Shown here: positions 47,446 to 56,386 of the stretch, in pieces
Layout: each line of letters opens with the position of its first letter
Numbering within the stretch: the first letter of the stretch is position 1
Source of the DNA: Mycobacterium uberis
GTDB lineage: Bacteria > Actinomycetota > Actinomycetes > Mycobacteriales > Mycobacteriaceae
Direction: 5' to 3'
DNA length: 64,000 nucleotides
NCBI RefSeq assembly: GCF_003408705.1
Contig: NZ_QAYL01000008.1
Coordinates: 57,196-121,195, forward strand
Notes under the pieces: generated by a model
What the model was told of the DNA's origin: nothing
Seen by the model: only the letters and a program-made list of their open reading frames with translations
Databases searched by the model: none
Program-made: the position numbers and the translations under genes

Positions 47446-48126
47446 GCTAGTTTGAACTAGCGATCGAGGAATCGCTAGTCACGGACTTGTGCTCTATCCT
47501 GACTCCGGAATGAATAGCGCAAACTCACGAAATCACCATCCAGATGACCAAATCCGCCGAAAGCGTTGTCCGCGTTGCCGATCTGCTGGAAGATCCTTCT
47601 AGCCACAGCACTCCTATTACCGCTCAGCTAGGCAATCCGCTCTTGATGGACGCGTTCTGCTTCTACCCGAGATCAAGAACGAAGTCCGGCTGCACCGAAT
47701 CATTCAGCGGGATCTCGAACTCAAGGACTGCAAACATCTTGCCCTCAGTGAACATCACGATCCCTTTGAGCTTCGGAACCATCCGACGACCCCACGACCA
47801 TAGTGCCGGTAGTTCCCAAATAGGCTCGGTGTCGGCGTCGTCTTCACACTGAGCTTGGGAATACCTTCACGTTGGCATCAAGCGCCTATGGCGCGATGAC
47901 GGCGACGGGCTTGACGACTTGTTTCTCCCACAACCCGTTAACCACCACACCAATCATCAACGTGTTCACCGCCAAGCAGCCGTCATACTCGATACCTTCA
48001 TCGTCATATAGCTCCTTTGCGACATAGTCGCCAACATGTCGTTCAACATCGGGAACCGCTTGAGCAGCAGGACAGAACCAGAAGCAGGAAAAGGATTCCA
48101 AACGCGGCTATCCGTACAAGACTCCG
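47446..48126. other. Unassigned region with a minus-strand coding remnant
   Basis: About 680 bp. On the minus strand, 47886-48101 reads PDVERHVGDYVAKELYDDEG then IEYDGCLAVNTLMIGVVVNG. Further on, in another frame, come LKGIVMFTEGKMFAVLEFEI and PLNDSVQPDFVLDLG (near 47680-47780). These look like one frameshifted gene, but I do not recognise the family. Confidence 0.4.
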
Positions 48127-48910
48127 TTGAGTTCCAGCTTGCCACCGGCCTTAAGGGACACAGATGACTTCATTCGACCGACAGATAGCTACTTCGGCGG
48201 AAGCAATGCAAGATCTGATTCTCGTCGCGTGGATATCGTAGAGGACCACCGCGGTCGCAGACCTGGGTGTCGCCGCCGCACTCGCGGGCAAACCGCTGCC
48301 CGCCAATGAATTAGCTTACAAGGTAAGAGCGAATCCTGACGCGCTGGCTAGGCTGTTGCAAACTTTTACTAGCAACAGCATATTCACCCAATGTGGTGAC
48401 GGCAACTCGAGTTGACGCCGATGGCCGACCCGTTGCGCACAGACGTTCTGACCGCGATGCGCACGATGACACGGTTCGTCGGTGCACCACAACACCGTGA
48501 GCATTGGAGCCTACAGACGGAGGCGATCAAAACGAGTACTTCCATGGTTGCGACGTTTTGCAGCAAGAGCTTTTTCGAGTTCCTGGGCGACGAACCGAAG
48601 TTCAGGTAGATCTCCAATGACGGAATGCCTGGGATGGTCGGGGATGTCCATCGACTCCATCGTCAACGCCTATGACTTCACGAGATCCGACGCGGCCGTC
48701 GGCCTTACCGGCAAACATGGCCTGCTGCTAGTCACAATTCTTACCCTCGGTACCGAACACCTGCTGTTGTCACTGGTAGAACTCGAAGACGACGCTGTAC
48801 CGCTGCACTAATCCGGCGTCGACAAGGCTCGCATCAATGCCGACTTGATCACCGCGCTTGAATCACTCGCCAGCGAGACGAACGCGATGTCGTCCGATCC
48901 CTCCCCTTCG
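48127..48910 (+). pseudogene. O-methyltransferase (plant-type/hydroxyneurosporene-type), pseudogene
   Basis: Forward pieces match SAM-dependent O-methyltransferases with an N-terminal dimerisation domain. VADLGVAAALAGKPLPANEL and YKVRANPDALARLLQTFTSN form the winged-helix part. Then LTPMADPLRTDVLTAMRTM, FVGAPQHREHWSLQTEAIKT and SIVNAYDFTRSDAAVGLTGK, followed by HGLLLVTILT. The last is the SAM-binding GGxG motif, here TGKHG instead of the usual GGGHG. After this the sequence degrades to 48910 and the catalytic C-terminal half is missing. Like the glycosyltransferase relic, it belongs to the junction region. A PGL or glycopeptidolipid role is possible but unsupported. Confidence 0.68.
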
Positions 48911-48967
48911 GCTTAGTTCGTGTGCAATCATGCGAAGGTCCCTAACGGGAAAACAAAGATTGGAAAA

Positions 48968-49477
48968 ATGCACCGCTGGCTAATCGTCGTTACCACCCTC
49001 CTAGTCACTGCTGCCGGCTTTGCTACGCCCCGTGCGTGGGCCGACGACGCGCCAATCGGCCAAATCGGTGACACCCTACGTGTATACACCGGGGTCTATA
49101 TCGCAGACGTTACCGTCAACAGCGTGACGCCGTGCGACCCACCGCCAGGATTCGGGTACACACGGAGCGGCGTCCCGATCAAAAGCTTTCCTGGCAGCAC
49201 CGTTGAGCGCGCCGACGTGACGGTGCACGTGATTCGGGCGCCCAATCCGTTCATCATGGCAACCAGTTTCAGCTTCGACGGGGTAACCCCGTTCGCCGAC
49301 GCCTACAAGCCGCGGGCCTCTGATGCACCCGACGCGCTGGACAACGTGCTGGTGAATGCGCCCAACGGCGCCATCGCTCGTGGCGCAGTGTATTGGGACG
49401 TCTATCGCCATCCGGTGTCCAACGTCATACTGCTAGACAAGCAGACGGGTCAGCACCTGGCACAATGGAACCTCTGA
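48968..49477 (+). CDS. Secreted MPT63/DUF1942-like protein (Rv2668 type)
   Basis: A small exported protein of 169 residues. From ATG 48968 the signal peptide is MHRWLIVVTTLLVTAAGF with cleavage after AWA; the frame runs up to 48920 but that adds a charged, non-signal start. The mature part (APIGQIGDTLRVYTGVYIAD, VTVHVIRAPNPFIMATSFSF, NGAIARGAVYWDVYRHPVSN) has alternating beta strands, like the immunoglobulin-type fold of MPT63-related secreted antigens. Similarity to MPT63 is weak by eye. It opens the right-hand block, which follows M. tuberculosis Rv2668 onward; the next M. tuberculosis gene, the acetyltransferase Rv2669, is absent. Confidence 0.85.
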   Translation: MHRWLIVVTTLLVTAAGFATPRAWADDAPIGQIGDTLRVYTGVYIADVTVNSVTPCDPPPGFGYTRSGVPIKSFPGSTVERADVTVHVIRAPNPFIMATSFSFDGVTPFADAYKPRASDAPDALDNVLVNAPNGAIARGAVYWDVYRHPVSNVILLDKQTGQHLAQWNL

Positions 49478-49596
49478 CGCTGGACGCATACCTAGCCACA
49501 ACGGACTCGGGGTATCGACTGCGCTTTTACCTCATAGAGTGAACCTAAGCCAGGTCTTTTCAAGTCGACTTCCGTCGTTGAGTACGACATAAACAA

Positions 49597-50697
49597 TTAT
49601 GGTCCACCGCCTTCGTCGATCCCAGCGGCGCTCAGTGCCAACAGCCGTGACGTAGCCCGCAAATACTTCTTTCGGTAACCACCGGCCAGCATCTCCTCGC
49701 TGAAGATACCGTCGAGCTTCTCCCCGGAAGTCACCACCGGAATACCAGCGTAATACAGCCGATCAGTCAACGACACCAGCCGTAGTGCAACATTCTGGTC
49801 ATCGATACCGTGCACGCCGGTCAAGAACACTGCAGTCACACCCTCAAGCAAGGTCAGATACCGCGACGGATGCATGGTGGCCAGGTGCGCACACAACGCG
49901 TCGAAGTCGTCGACGGTGGCCCCCTGGATGCGTGCGGCACACGCGGCAACTTGCGCTTCCGACAACGGCTGGGGCGCAGGCGGCAGATCGCGGTGCCGAT
50001 AGTCCGACCCCTCGATCCGAATTGTAGTGAAAATCCTTGCCAAAGAACTGATTTCGCGCAAAAAATCCTGGGCAGCAAAGCGGCCCTCACCGAGTTTCTC
50101 CGGCAATGTATTGGAAGTGGCGGCCACCGATACGCCGCGCTCAACCAATGCCGAAAGCATCCGTGAAATCAGCGTAGTGTTGCCCGGATCGTCCAGCTCA
50201 AACTCATCAATGCACACCGCCGTGTAATTGGCCAGCAGATCAATACATTCGGCGAAGCCGAACACCCCAGCCAGCTGAGTCAGTTCCCCAAATGTCACGA
50301 ATGCCCTGGAACTTCCCGCGGCATCCGGCACCCCAGCTGACCCAAGACCGGGTAACTGGTAGTAAGTCGACGCTAGCAGGTGGGTCTTGCCCACACCGAA
50401 CCCACCGTCCAGGTACAACCCAACACCGGGCAGCACCATCCGTTTGCCCAGCAATTTCTTGCGGCCCGCCCGGCGTGTTACGGCCTGCCGGCAGAATTCC
50501 TGACAGGCCTCGACCGCTGCGGCCTGGGTCGGTTCCGCCGGGTCGGGGTGATAGGTCGCGAAACTCACCTCGGCGAACGTTGGCGGCGGTGCTAGCTGGG
50601 CGATCAACCGCTCCGGGGACACCGTCGGCTGCCGATCCACCAGGTGAGCTATCCGGCCAGGCGCGTCAGGCAGGTTCGCGGAGGTGGACCCGTGCAT
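49597..50697 (-). CDS. AFG1/ZapE-like AAA ATPase (Rv2670c type)
   Basis: AFG1/ZapE ATPases act on membrane or division proteins in other organisms; the mycobacterial role is unknown. From ATG 50697 the protein has 366 residues: MHGSTSANLPDAPGRIAHLV. The frame extends to 50778, but that start overlaps the divergent ribD gene. Walker A is DGGFGVGKTHLLAS, Walker B CIDEFELDDPGNT, a sensor lies in GVSVAATSNTLPEKLG, and an arginine-rich segment in FLREISSLARIF. The family's C-terminal YY(A/K)xxP region is present as LYYAGIPVV. Divergent from ribD with 34 bp between starts, so promoters must overlap the coding ends. Intact. Confidence 0.9.
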   Translation of the reverse strand: MHGSTSANLPDAPGRIAHLVDRQPTVSPERLIAQLAPPPTFAEVSFATYHPDPAEPTQAAAVEACQEFCRQAVTRRAGRKKLLGKRMVLPGVGLYLDGGFGVGKTHLLASTYYQLPGLGSAGVPDAAGSSRAFVTFGELTQLAGVFGFAECIDLLANYTAVCIDEFELDDPGNTTLISRMLSALVERGVSVAATSNTLPEKLGEGRFAAQDFLREISSLARIFTTIRIEGSDYRHRDLPPAPQPLSEAQVAACAARIQGATVDDFDALCAHLATMHPSRYLTLLEGVTAVFLTGVHGIDDQNVALRLVSLTDRLYYAGIPVVTSGEKLDGIFSEEMLAGGYRKKYLRATSRLLALSAAGIDEGGGP

Positions 50698-50731
50698 GCA
50701 AGCACTGTAGCGGCGTGCTGCAATCAAACAG

Positions 50732-51538
50732 ATGCCCGACTTTGAAACCAGCCCAACAGCCAGCACCACCGCAGACAAAGCCGCCCAGACGCCGCTGCAA
50801 ATGCTCGACTCCGGGCGCTACCTCTACGACGACGAACTTCCCCAGCTCTACGGCTATCCACCCGAACGCGACGGCGTCTGGGTGCGGGCGAACTTCATCA
50901 CCAGTGTGGACGGCGGTGCCACCGCGGACGACAAGACCGGTGCCATGGCGGGGCCGGGCGACCAATTTGTGTTCAACATATTGCGCGAACTCGCTGATGT
51001 GATCGTCGTCGGTGCGGGCACCGTACGGATCGAGGGCTATTCTGGCGCGCACCTGCCGGTTGCCCAGCGCCAGCAGCGGCAGGCCCGTGGCCAAAGCGAA
51101 GTCCCCCGACTGGCGATCATCACTAAGTTGGGTCGGTTGGATCGGGATATGGCGGTGTTCACCCATACCGAGGTAACACCGCTGGTGCTCACTTGCACGG
51201 CAGCCGCCAAGGAGCTGCGCTCGCGGTTGATTGATCTTGCCGACGTACTCGACTGCTCTGGTGATGATCCCAGCAAAGTGGACGAGGCTACCGCATTGAC
51301 GACCCTGCAGGTTCGCGGTCTGCGCCGGATCCTAACCGAAGGCGGGCCGATGCTCCTCGGCTCGTTTATCCAGCGCAGCATGCTCGATGAGCTGTGTCTA
51401 ACCATCGCGCCCTTGCTGGTGGGAGGCCTGGCCCAACGCATCGTGACAGGCCAGGGGCAACTGCTAACTCGCATGCGCTGTGCCCACGTTCTAACAGACG
51501 ATGCCGGCTACCTGTATACTCGCTACGTCAAAGCCTGA
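50732..51538 (+). CDS. ribD: RibD C-terminal-domain reductase (Rv2671 type)
   Basis: Rv2671 is annotated ribD but contains only the reductase (RibD_C, dihydrofolate-reductase-like) domain; in M. tuberculosis its overexpression can replace DHFR and cause para-aminosalicylic acid resistance. The 268-residue protein has RANFITSVDGGATADDKTGA (start of the fold), FNILRELADVIVVGAGTVRI (NADPH side), VPRLAIITKLGRLDRDM, LRRILTEGGPMLLGSF (the conserved EGG) and LCLTIAPLLVGG. No deaminase domain precedes it. ATG 50732 gives MPDFETSPTASTT; it starts 34 bp from the divergent ATPase gene. Matches Rv2671. Confidence 0.91.
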   Translation: MPDFETSPTASTTADKAAQTPLQMLDSGRYLYDDELPQLYGYPPERDGVWVRANFITSVDGGATADDKTGAMAGPGDQFVFNILRELADVIVVGAGTVRIEGYSGAHLPVAQRQQRQARGQSEVPRLAIITKLGRLDRDMAVFTHTEVTPLVLTCTAAAKELRSRLIDLADVLDCSGDDPSKVDEATALTTLQVRGLRRILTEGGPMLLGSFIQRSMLDELCLTIAPLLVGGLAQRIVTGQGQLLTRMRCAHVLTDDAGYLYTRYVKA

Positions 51539-51560
51539 CCCAGCAACGGGAGTGGCTACT

Positions 51561-53129
51561 GTGGTGGGCATGCGTAGGCACATCGCTTCTGCCACGATTT
51601 TCGTGGTTGTGACCACATTGCTGGTAGGCTGTGTCCCTGGCCTTGCCGCAGACCCACAATTTGCCACTAACTCCGGTTCCCGACCACAAAGCGCGGCCAC
51701 TGCAACCCCGCCGGCCGCCGGTCCACCGCCGATCGCTGTACCCAAAAACGACTTGCCATGGCACGATTGCACGTTACGGCTATTTAGGGACGCCGGGATC
51801 GCGGCAGCACCCAGCATCAAATTGGAGTGTGCGGACTACGACTCCGACCTCGACCCGGTCAACGGTGGTTCTGGGACCTTGACCATTGGCGCGGTCCGAG
51901 CCCACTCCAGTCAAACGCCACGCGACGCCGGACCCCTTGTTCTCACCACCGGCTCCGACCTGCCTTCGTCGGCCCAACTACCGGTCTGGCTATCCCGCGC
52001 CGGCGCCGACGTGGTCCGCACCCACCCCATCGTCGCTGTCGACCGACGCGGCATGGGCCGGTCGAGCCCAATTGACTGCCGCGACCACTATGACCGCCAA
52101 GAGATGCACGACCAGGCGCAGTTTGAGTCCGGTGACGACCCCGTGGCTAACCTCTCCTACGTATCAAACACCGCCACCACCAACTGCATCGACGCCATCG
52201 CGCCAGGAGCCTCCGCCTACGACAACTCACATGCCGCCTCCGATATCGAGCGACTGCGCAACCTCTGGGAGGTACCCGCGCTCGCGCTTGTCGGGATCGG
52301 CAACGGTGCCCAGGTGGCATTGGCCTACGCCGCATCGCGCCCCGACCGAATCGCCAGATTGATCCTCGACTCCCCGATTGCATTGGGGATCAACGCCGAA
52401 GCAGCCGCCGAGCAACAAGTCAAGGGCCAGCAGGCCGCGCTCGATGCGTTCGCCGCTCAATGCGTTGCGATGCACTGCACGTTGGGACCCGATCCGAAAG
52501 GCACGGTAACCGCACTGCTGGCCGCCACCCGCGCCGGTAATGGGCCCGGCGGTGCATCGGTGGCCTCCGTGGCCAACGCCATCACCGTCTCTTTGGGCTT
52601 CCCTTCCGGCGACCGGGTAGACACTACCACGAACCTGGCCAACGCACTCACGGCCGCCCGCAGCGGCGACGCCAACCCGTTGACCAACTTGATCCACCAC
52701 GCCGACGCCGCACAGAATTCAGATGGTCAGTTCGTTAATGACTGCAGCGACACGCTCAACCGCCCGACCCCCGACCGCGTTCGTCAACTGATCGTGGCGT
52801 GGGGGAAGTTATATCCCGAGTTCGGCATGGTCGGCGCGCTCAACTTGATCAAATGTGTGCACTGGCCCACAAGCACGACGCCACAACCACCAAAGAACCT
52901 CAAGGTCGACGTCATGGTACTGGGTGTACAAAACGACCCGATCGTGGGCTCTGAAGAGATCGCTGCGACGGTGGCCACTATCATCAATGCCAACGCCGCC
53001 AGCAAACGGGTGATGTGGCAGGGCATCGGCCACGGCGCAAGTATCTACTCGGCCTGTGCAATCCCACCCATAATCGGCTATCTGACCAGCGGCAAGCTGC
53101 CCGCAACCGACACCTACTGTCCCGCCTGA
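51561..53129 (+). CDS. Exported lipoprotein alpha/beta hydrolase, TAP-like (Rv2672 type)
   Basis: A secreted alpha/beta hydrolase of the tripeptidyl-aminopeptidase-like type, called a possible secreted protease in M. tuberculosis. GTG 51561 is chosen because GGGAG (51548-51552) is eight bases upstream; GTG 51564 and ATG 51570 are alternatives. It has about 522 residues. The lipobox is LVGC early in the protein. Typical landmarks are IVAVDRRGMGRSSPIDC (strand after the oxyanion hole), ALVGIGNGAQVALAYAASRP (nucleophile elbow) and, near the end, MVLGVQNDPIVG (acid) and GIGHGASIYSACAIPP (His). The elbow reads GIGNG, with Asn where Ser is expected, so hydrolase activity is uncertain. Cys-rich near the C-terminus. 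Intact, stop 43 bp before aftC. Confidence 0.87.
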   Translation: MVGMRRHIASATIFVVVTTLLVGCVPGLAADPQFATNSGSRPQSAATATPPAAGPPPIAVPKNDLPWHDCTLRLFRDAGIAAAPSIKLECADYDSDLDPVNGGSGTLTIGAVRAHSSQTPRDAGPLVLTTGSDLPSSAQLPVWLSRAGADVVRTHPIVAVDRRGMGRSSPIDCRDHYDRQEMHDQAQFESGDDPVANLSYVSNTATTNCIDAIAPGASAYDNSHAASDIERLRNLWEVPALALVGIGNGAQVALAYAASRPDRIARLILDSPIALGINAEAAAEQQVKGQQAALDAFAAQCVAMHCTLGPDPKGTVTALLAATRAGNGPGGASVASVANAITVSLGFPSGDRVDTTTNLANALTAARSGDANPLTNLIHHADAAQNSDGQFVNDCSDTLNRPTPDRVRQLIVAWGKLYPEFGMVGALNLIKCVHWPTSTTPQPPKNLKVDVMVLGVQNDPIVGSEEIAATVATIINANAASKRVMWQGIGHGASIYSACAIPPIIGYLTSGKLPATDTYCPA

Positions 53130-53134
53130 TACTT

Positions 53135-53167
53135 CAGCTGTTAGGGGGCTTTAAAAAGCAACAGCTG
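53135..53167 (+). repeat. Inverted repeat in the Rv2672-type/aftC gap
   Basis: CAGCTGTT (53135-53142) and AACAGCTG (53160-53167) are exact reverse complements, and a second small stem GCTTT/AAAGC (53148-53152/53155-53159) lies between them. The structure fills the gap between the hydrolase stop and the aftC GTG and contains an AGGGGG stretch that could be the ribosome-binding site. It may modulate aftC translation or be a chance palindrome. Confidence 0.4.
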
Positions 53168-53172
53168 CTTCG

Positions 53173-54483
53173 GTGTACGGTGCGCTGGTGACGGCAGCTG
53201 ACTTGACCCGAACCGGCTTGCGTGAATGGTTGCTGACCGCATTCCGTCCCCCCACTCACACACCGAGCACGGCAACGATCGTGCGGTCAGCGCTGTGGCC
53301 AGCGGCCATTCTTTCGGTGCTGCACCGAAGCATCGTAATCACTACCAACGGTAACATAACCGACGATTTCAAACCTGTCTACCGGGCGGTGCTGAACTTT
53401 CGGCATGGCTGGGACATCTACAACGAGCACTTCGACTACGTCGACCCGCACTACCTGTACCCGCCCGGCGGCACGTTGCTGATGGCGCCGTTTGGATATC
53501 TGCCCTTCGCACCATCGCGCTATCTGTTCATCCTGATCAACACCGTGGCCATCCTGATCGCCTGGTATCTGATGCTGCGTTTGTTCAAGTACACGTTGGC
53601 CTCAGTGGCCGCGCCCGCCCTACTGCTGGCCATGTTCTGCACCGAGACCGTGACCAACACACTGGTGTTCACCAACATCAACGGCTGCACTCTTCTGCTG
53701 GAGGTGCTGTTCTTGCGGTGGCTGCTGGACGACACAATCAGCCATCAGTGGTGGGCTGGCGCCGCGATCGGGTTGGCACTAGTGCTCAAACCGCTGCTCG
53801 GCCCCCTGTTGTTGCTGCCACTGCTGAATCGTCAGTGGCAGGCCCTGGTGCCTGCGATCACGCTACCCGTGGTCATCAACCTTGCCGCGCTGCCGTTGGT
53901 GAGCCACCCTATGGATTTCTTCACTCGCACAGTGCCCTATATCCTGGGCACCCGTGACTACTTCAACAGCTCAATCGAGGGCAATGGCGTCTACTTTGGC
54001 CTGCCCACCTGGCTAATCATATTCTTGCGGATCCTGTTCACGGCGTTGGCCATCGGCAGCTTGTGGCTACTAAAACGCTACTACTGCACCCGCGATCCAC
54101 TGTTCTGGTTCACCTGCTCGGCAGGCGTACTGCTACTGTGGTCGTGGCTGGTATTGTCGCTGGCCCAGGGCTACTACTCGATGATGTTGTTCCCGTTCCT
54201 GATGACGGTGGTACTGCCGAACTCCCCGATTCGCAATTGGCCAGCGTGGCTGGGGATCTACGGCTTTTTGACGCTGGACCGCTGGCTATTGTTTAATTGG
54301 ATGCGCTATGGCCGCGCATTGGAATACCTGAAGATCACCTACGGCTGGTCACTGCTGCTGATCGTGGTATTCACTGTGCTCTACTTCCGGTATCTGGATG
54401 CCAAAGCTGAAGATCGGCTGGATGCCGGCATTGATCCAGCGTGGCTGACGGCAGAACGGGAACACGTTAGCATGAAAACATGA
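53173..54483 (+). CDS. aftC: AftC, arabinofuranosyltransferase of arabinan branching
   Basis: AftC is a GT-C membrane glycosyltransferase that adds alpha-1,3 arabinofuranose branches to arabinogalactan and lipoarabinomannan using decaprenylphosphoryl-arabinose. The 436-residue protein has about ten hydrophobic segments. Its first loop contains GNITDDFKPVYRAVLNF (acidic pair DD, needed in GT-C enzymes) and VDPHYLYPPGGTLLMAPFGY. LVLKPLLGPLLLLPLL and YYSMMLFPFLMTVVLPN are later conserved membrane parts. GTG 53173 is the start that matches M. tuberculosis (Rv2673). The C-terminal tail is cytoplasmic and charged. The stop overlaps the msrB start (ATGA), so the two are co-translated. Confidence 0.95.
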   Translation: MYGALVTAADLTRTGLREWLLTAFRPPTHTPSTATIVRSALWPAAILSVLHRSIVITTNGNITDDFKPVYRAVLNFRHGWDIYNEHFDYVDPHYLYPPGGTLLMAPFGYLPFAPSRYLFILINTVAILIAWYLMLRLFKYTLASVAAPALLLAMFCTETVTNTLVFTNINGCTLLLEVLFLRWLLDDTISHQWWAGAAIGLALVLKPLLGPLLLLPLLNRQWQALVPAITLPVVINLAALPLVSHPMDFFTRTVPYILGTRDYFNSSIEGNGVYFGLPTWLIIFLRILFTALAIGSLWLLKRYYCTRDPLFWFTCSAGVLLLWSWLVLSLAQGYYSMMLFPFLMTVVLPNSPIRNWPAWLGIYGFLTLDRWLLFNWMRYGRALEYLKITYGWSLLLIVVFTVLYFRYLDAKAEDRLDAGIDPAWLTAEREHVSMKT

Positions 54484-54890
54484 CTCGTCCGAAACTTGAG
54501 CTGTCTGATGACGAGTGGCGTAAAAAACTCACACGACAGGAGTTCAACATACTTCGGCGCGGCGGCACCGAGCGGCCATTCACCGGTGAGTACACCGACA
54601 CCAAGACCCAGGGCATCTACCAGTGTCGAGCCTGCGGCTCTGAGTTGTTCCGCAGCACAGAGAAATTCGAGTCACACTGCGGCTGGCCGTCGTTCTTCAG
54701 CCCGTCCAGCCCGGATGCCGTGATCCTGCGCTCCGATAACTCGCTAGGGATGACCCGCACTGAGGTGCTGTGCACAAATTGCCACAGCCACCTGGGCCAC
54801 GTATTCTCTGGAGAAGGCTATCTCACACCGACGGATCAGCGCTACTGCATAAACTCGATCTCACTACACCTGGTACCGGACGGCATCTAG
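54480..54890 (+). CDS. msrB: Peptide-methionine (R)-S-oxide reductase MsrB
   Basis: MsrB repairs R-methionine sulfoxide in oxidised proteins. The 136-residue protein has the zinc-binding pairs Cys49/Cys52 (YQCRACGSELF) and Cys98/Cys101 (LCTNCHSHLGHVF). The substrate pocket is in HCGWPSFFSP, and the catalytic Cys123 is in RYCINSISL. Resolving cysteine at position 67 (ESHCGWP) is plausible. The ATG overlaps the aftC stop by four bases. Intact, matches Rv2674. Confidence 0.95.
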   Translation: MTRPKLELSDDEWRKKLTRQEFNILRRGGTERPFTGEYTDTKTQGIYQCRACGSELFRSTEKFESHCGWPSFFSPSSPDAVILRSDNSLGMTRTEVLCTNCHSHLGHVFSGEGYLTPTDQRYCINSISLHLVPDGI

Positions 54891-54954
54891 CGCCAAGCTT
54901 ACAATTGGCACGGTTTGCACTCGTGCTTTCACACGCTAAACACAGCTTCGGCAA

Positions 54955-55690
54955 TTTAGTTCACCCGGCTGGCGTGCACCTCCCTGAGCCAGGTGTTTAG
55001 CCTGCCGTCGGTGAGCCACGGTTTCACGAGCCGAAACCGGTCCAGCACGAACCGCACCTGATCCGACCATATCCAGGTTTCGCTTGGCCATCATCAAAAG
55101 CCTTGACGCTGGGGTGAACTGGTAGGTCGTGGTTCCCAGGTAGATGATCTCCCAACCACCGACGGAAAGCACCTGGCGGAAATCGTTCTGGGATAATGAC
55201 CTCGACATGAAAAAGCCTTTGACATCGTGTGCATCGAACTCGAGCATGTATACATGTATAGACGTACACCCAGCTTGGTTACCTACCGCAGCGCCTGCAC
55301 ATAGGACTTCTGCAGTTCGAGCTCGATGCTGAAGGTGATAGACGACGACAGTCGACTACGGTGTCAAATCGGCCATCCATTTTGTCGCATCAGCCACTTT
55401 GAAGTCTACCGACATCTCGGCTTTGCGCGCGTTGTCCCGAGCGTGGTCGGCGGTGCCTGTCGACCCGTCGACGCCGGTAGCCAAGTACCCCGCCGACGCG
55501 TAGTAGATCGCGTGGTAACCGAGGTCAGTTCCCGGACCGAGCACCTCACCTTTAATCACGCCCACCATGATCAGTTGCTGGACCACCGATGCCCCACGGC
55601 GTGGCGGCGGGCAAGCCGTGCGATAACCGGACATCGCAGTACATCTTCTCGAACTGTATAGGATCGGTCTGGTCGAACTAGATCGTCACG
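54955..55690 (-). pseudogene. Class I SAM methyltransferase, Rv2675c type (pseudogene)
   Basis: Minus-strand fragments follow a 250-residue SAM-dependent methyltransferase. From 55690 down: RLSHGLPAATPWGIGGPATD, GEVLGPGTDLGYHAIYYASA (motif I, normally DxGxGxG, now GPGTDLG), GYLATGVDGSTGTADHARDN, VDFKVADATKWMAD (motif II). Then in other frames FDTVVDCRL, EFDAHDVKGFFMSRSLSQND and FRQVLSVGGWEIIYLGTTTY. The end reads AVHASRV-like at about 54960. Several frameshifts make it dead. It matches Rv2675c in position, between msrB and hemQ. Confidence 0.78.
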
Positions 55691-56381
55691 GTAGCGAATT
55701 CACTAGCTGCTCGACTGACACCCGAGGCCCGGTGAAGAACGGTGTTTCCGCGCGTGTATGCCGTCGAGCTTCGGTAGCACGTAATTCACGTATCAGGTCG
55801 ACAATGCGGTCCAACTCCGGGGCCTCGAAAGCGAGGATCCATTCGTAGTCGCCAAGTGCAAACGCCGGTACCGTGTTAGCCCGAACATCTTTATAGCCGC
55901 GAGCGGCCATACCGTGCTCAGCAAGCATGTGGCGACGTTCCTCGTCAGGTAGTAGGTACCAATCGTAGGACCGCACAAACGGATACACGCAGATATAAGC
56001 GCCGGGCTCTTCACCGGCCAGAAAAGCCGGGATATGGCTCTTATTGAACTCGGCCGGTCGATGCAGCGCCACACTGCTCCATAACGGCGAACAGGCCTGT
56101 CCGAGCGCGATGCTACGCCGGAAATCGGTGTAGGTCGCTTGCAACGCTTCGACACGTTCGGCGTGTGTCCAGATCATGAAGTCGGCGTCAGCGCGCAGTC
56201 CGGCTACGTCATAGAGACCGCGCACCACGACGCCGCGTTCCTCTTGCTGCTTGAAAAACATGCGGGCATCGTCGATCACTGCGTCGCGCCGATTACCGAG
56301 AACACCGGGCCGTACCGCGAACACCGAGAACATAAGGTAGCGCAGCATCGAGTTCAGGGCGTCATAGTCGAGTTTGGCCAT
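55686..56381 (-). CDS. hemQ: HemQ, coproheme decarboxylase (chlorite-dismutase family)
   Basis: HemQ converts iron-coproporphyrin III to haem b, the last step of the coproporphyrin-dependent haem pathway of actinobacteria. From ATG 56381 it has 231 residues ([20 protein letters not shown]). Conserved parts are [56 protein letters not shown] (including the active-site Tyr region), [20 protein letters not shown] and [10 protein letters not shown]. The frame stays open to 56444, inside the hemY region, so the internal ATG five bases after the hemY stop is preferred. Last gene of the hemE-hemY-hemQ operon. Matches Rv2676c. Confidence 0.92.
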   Translation of the reverse strand: MAKLDYDALNSMLRYLMFSVFAVRPGVLGNRRDAVIDDARMFFKQQEERGVVVRGLYDVAGLRADADFMIWTHAERVEALQATYTDFRRSIALGQACSPLWSSVALHRPAEFNKSHIPAFLAGEEPGAYICVYPFVRSYDWYLLPDEERRHMLAEHGMAARGYKDVRANTVPAFALGDYEWILAFEAPELDRIVDLIRELRATEARRHTRAETPFFTGPRVSVEQLVNSLP

Positions 56382-56386
56382 GAAAC

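Noticed and set aside
49785..51002. Several forward frames and a 236-codon frame opposite and across the ATPase and ribD genes
   Set aside because: They lie antisense to the AFG1/ZapE-like gene or out of frame with ribD, and their Arg/Pro/Ala-rich translations carry no motif.
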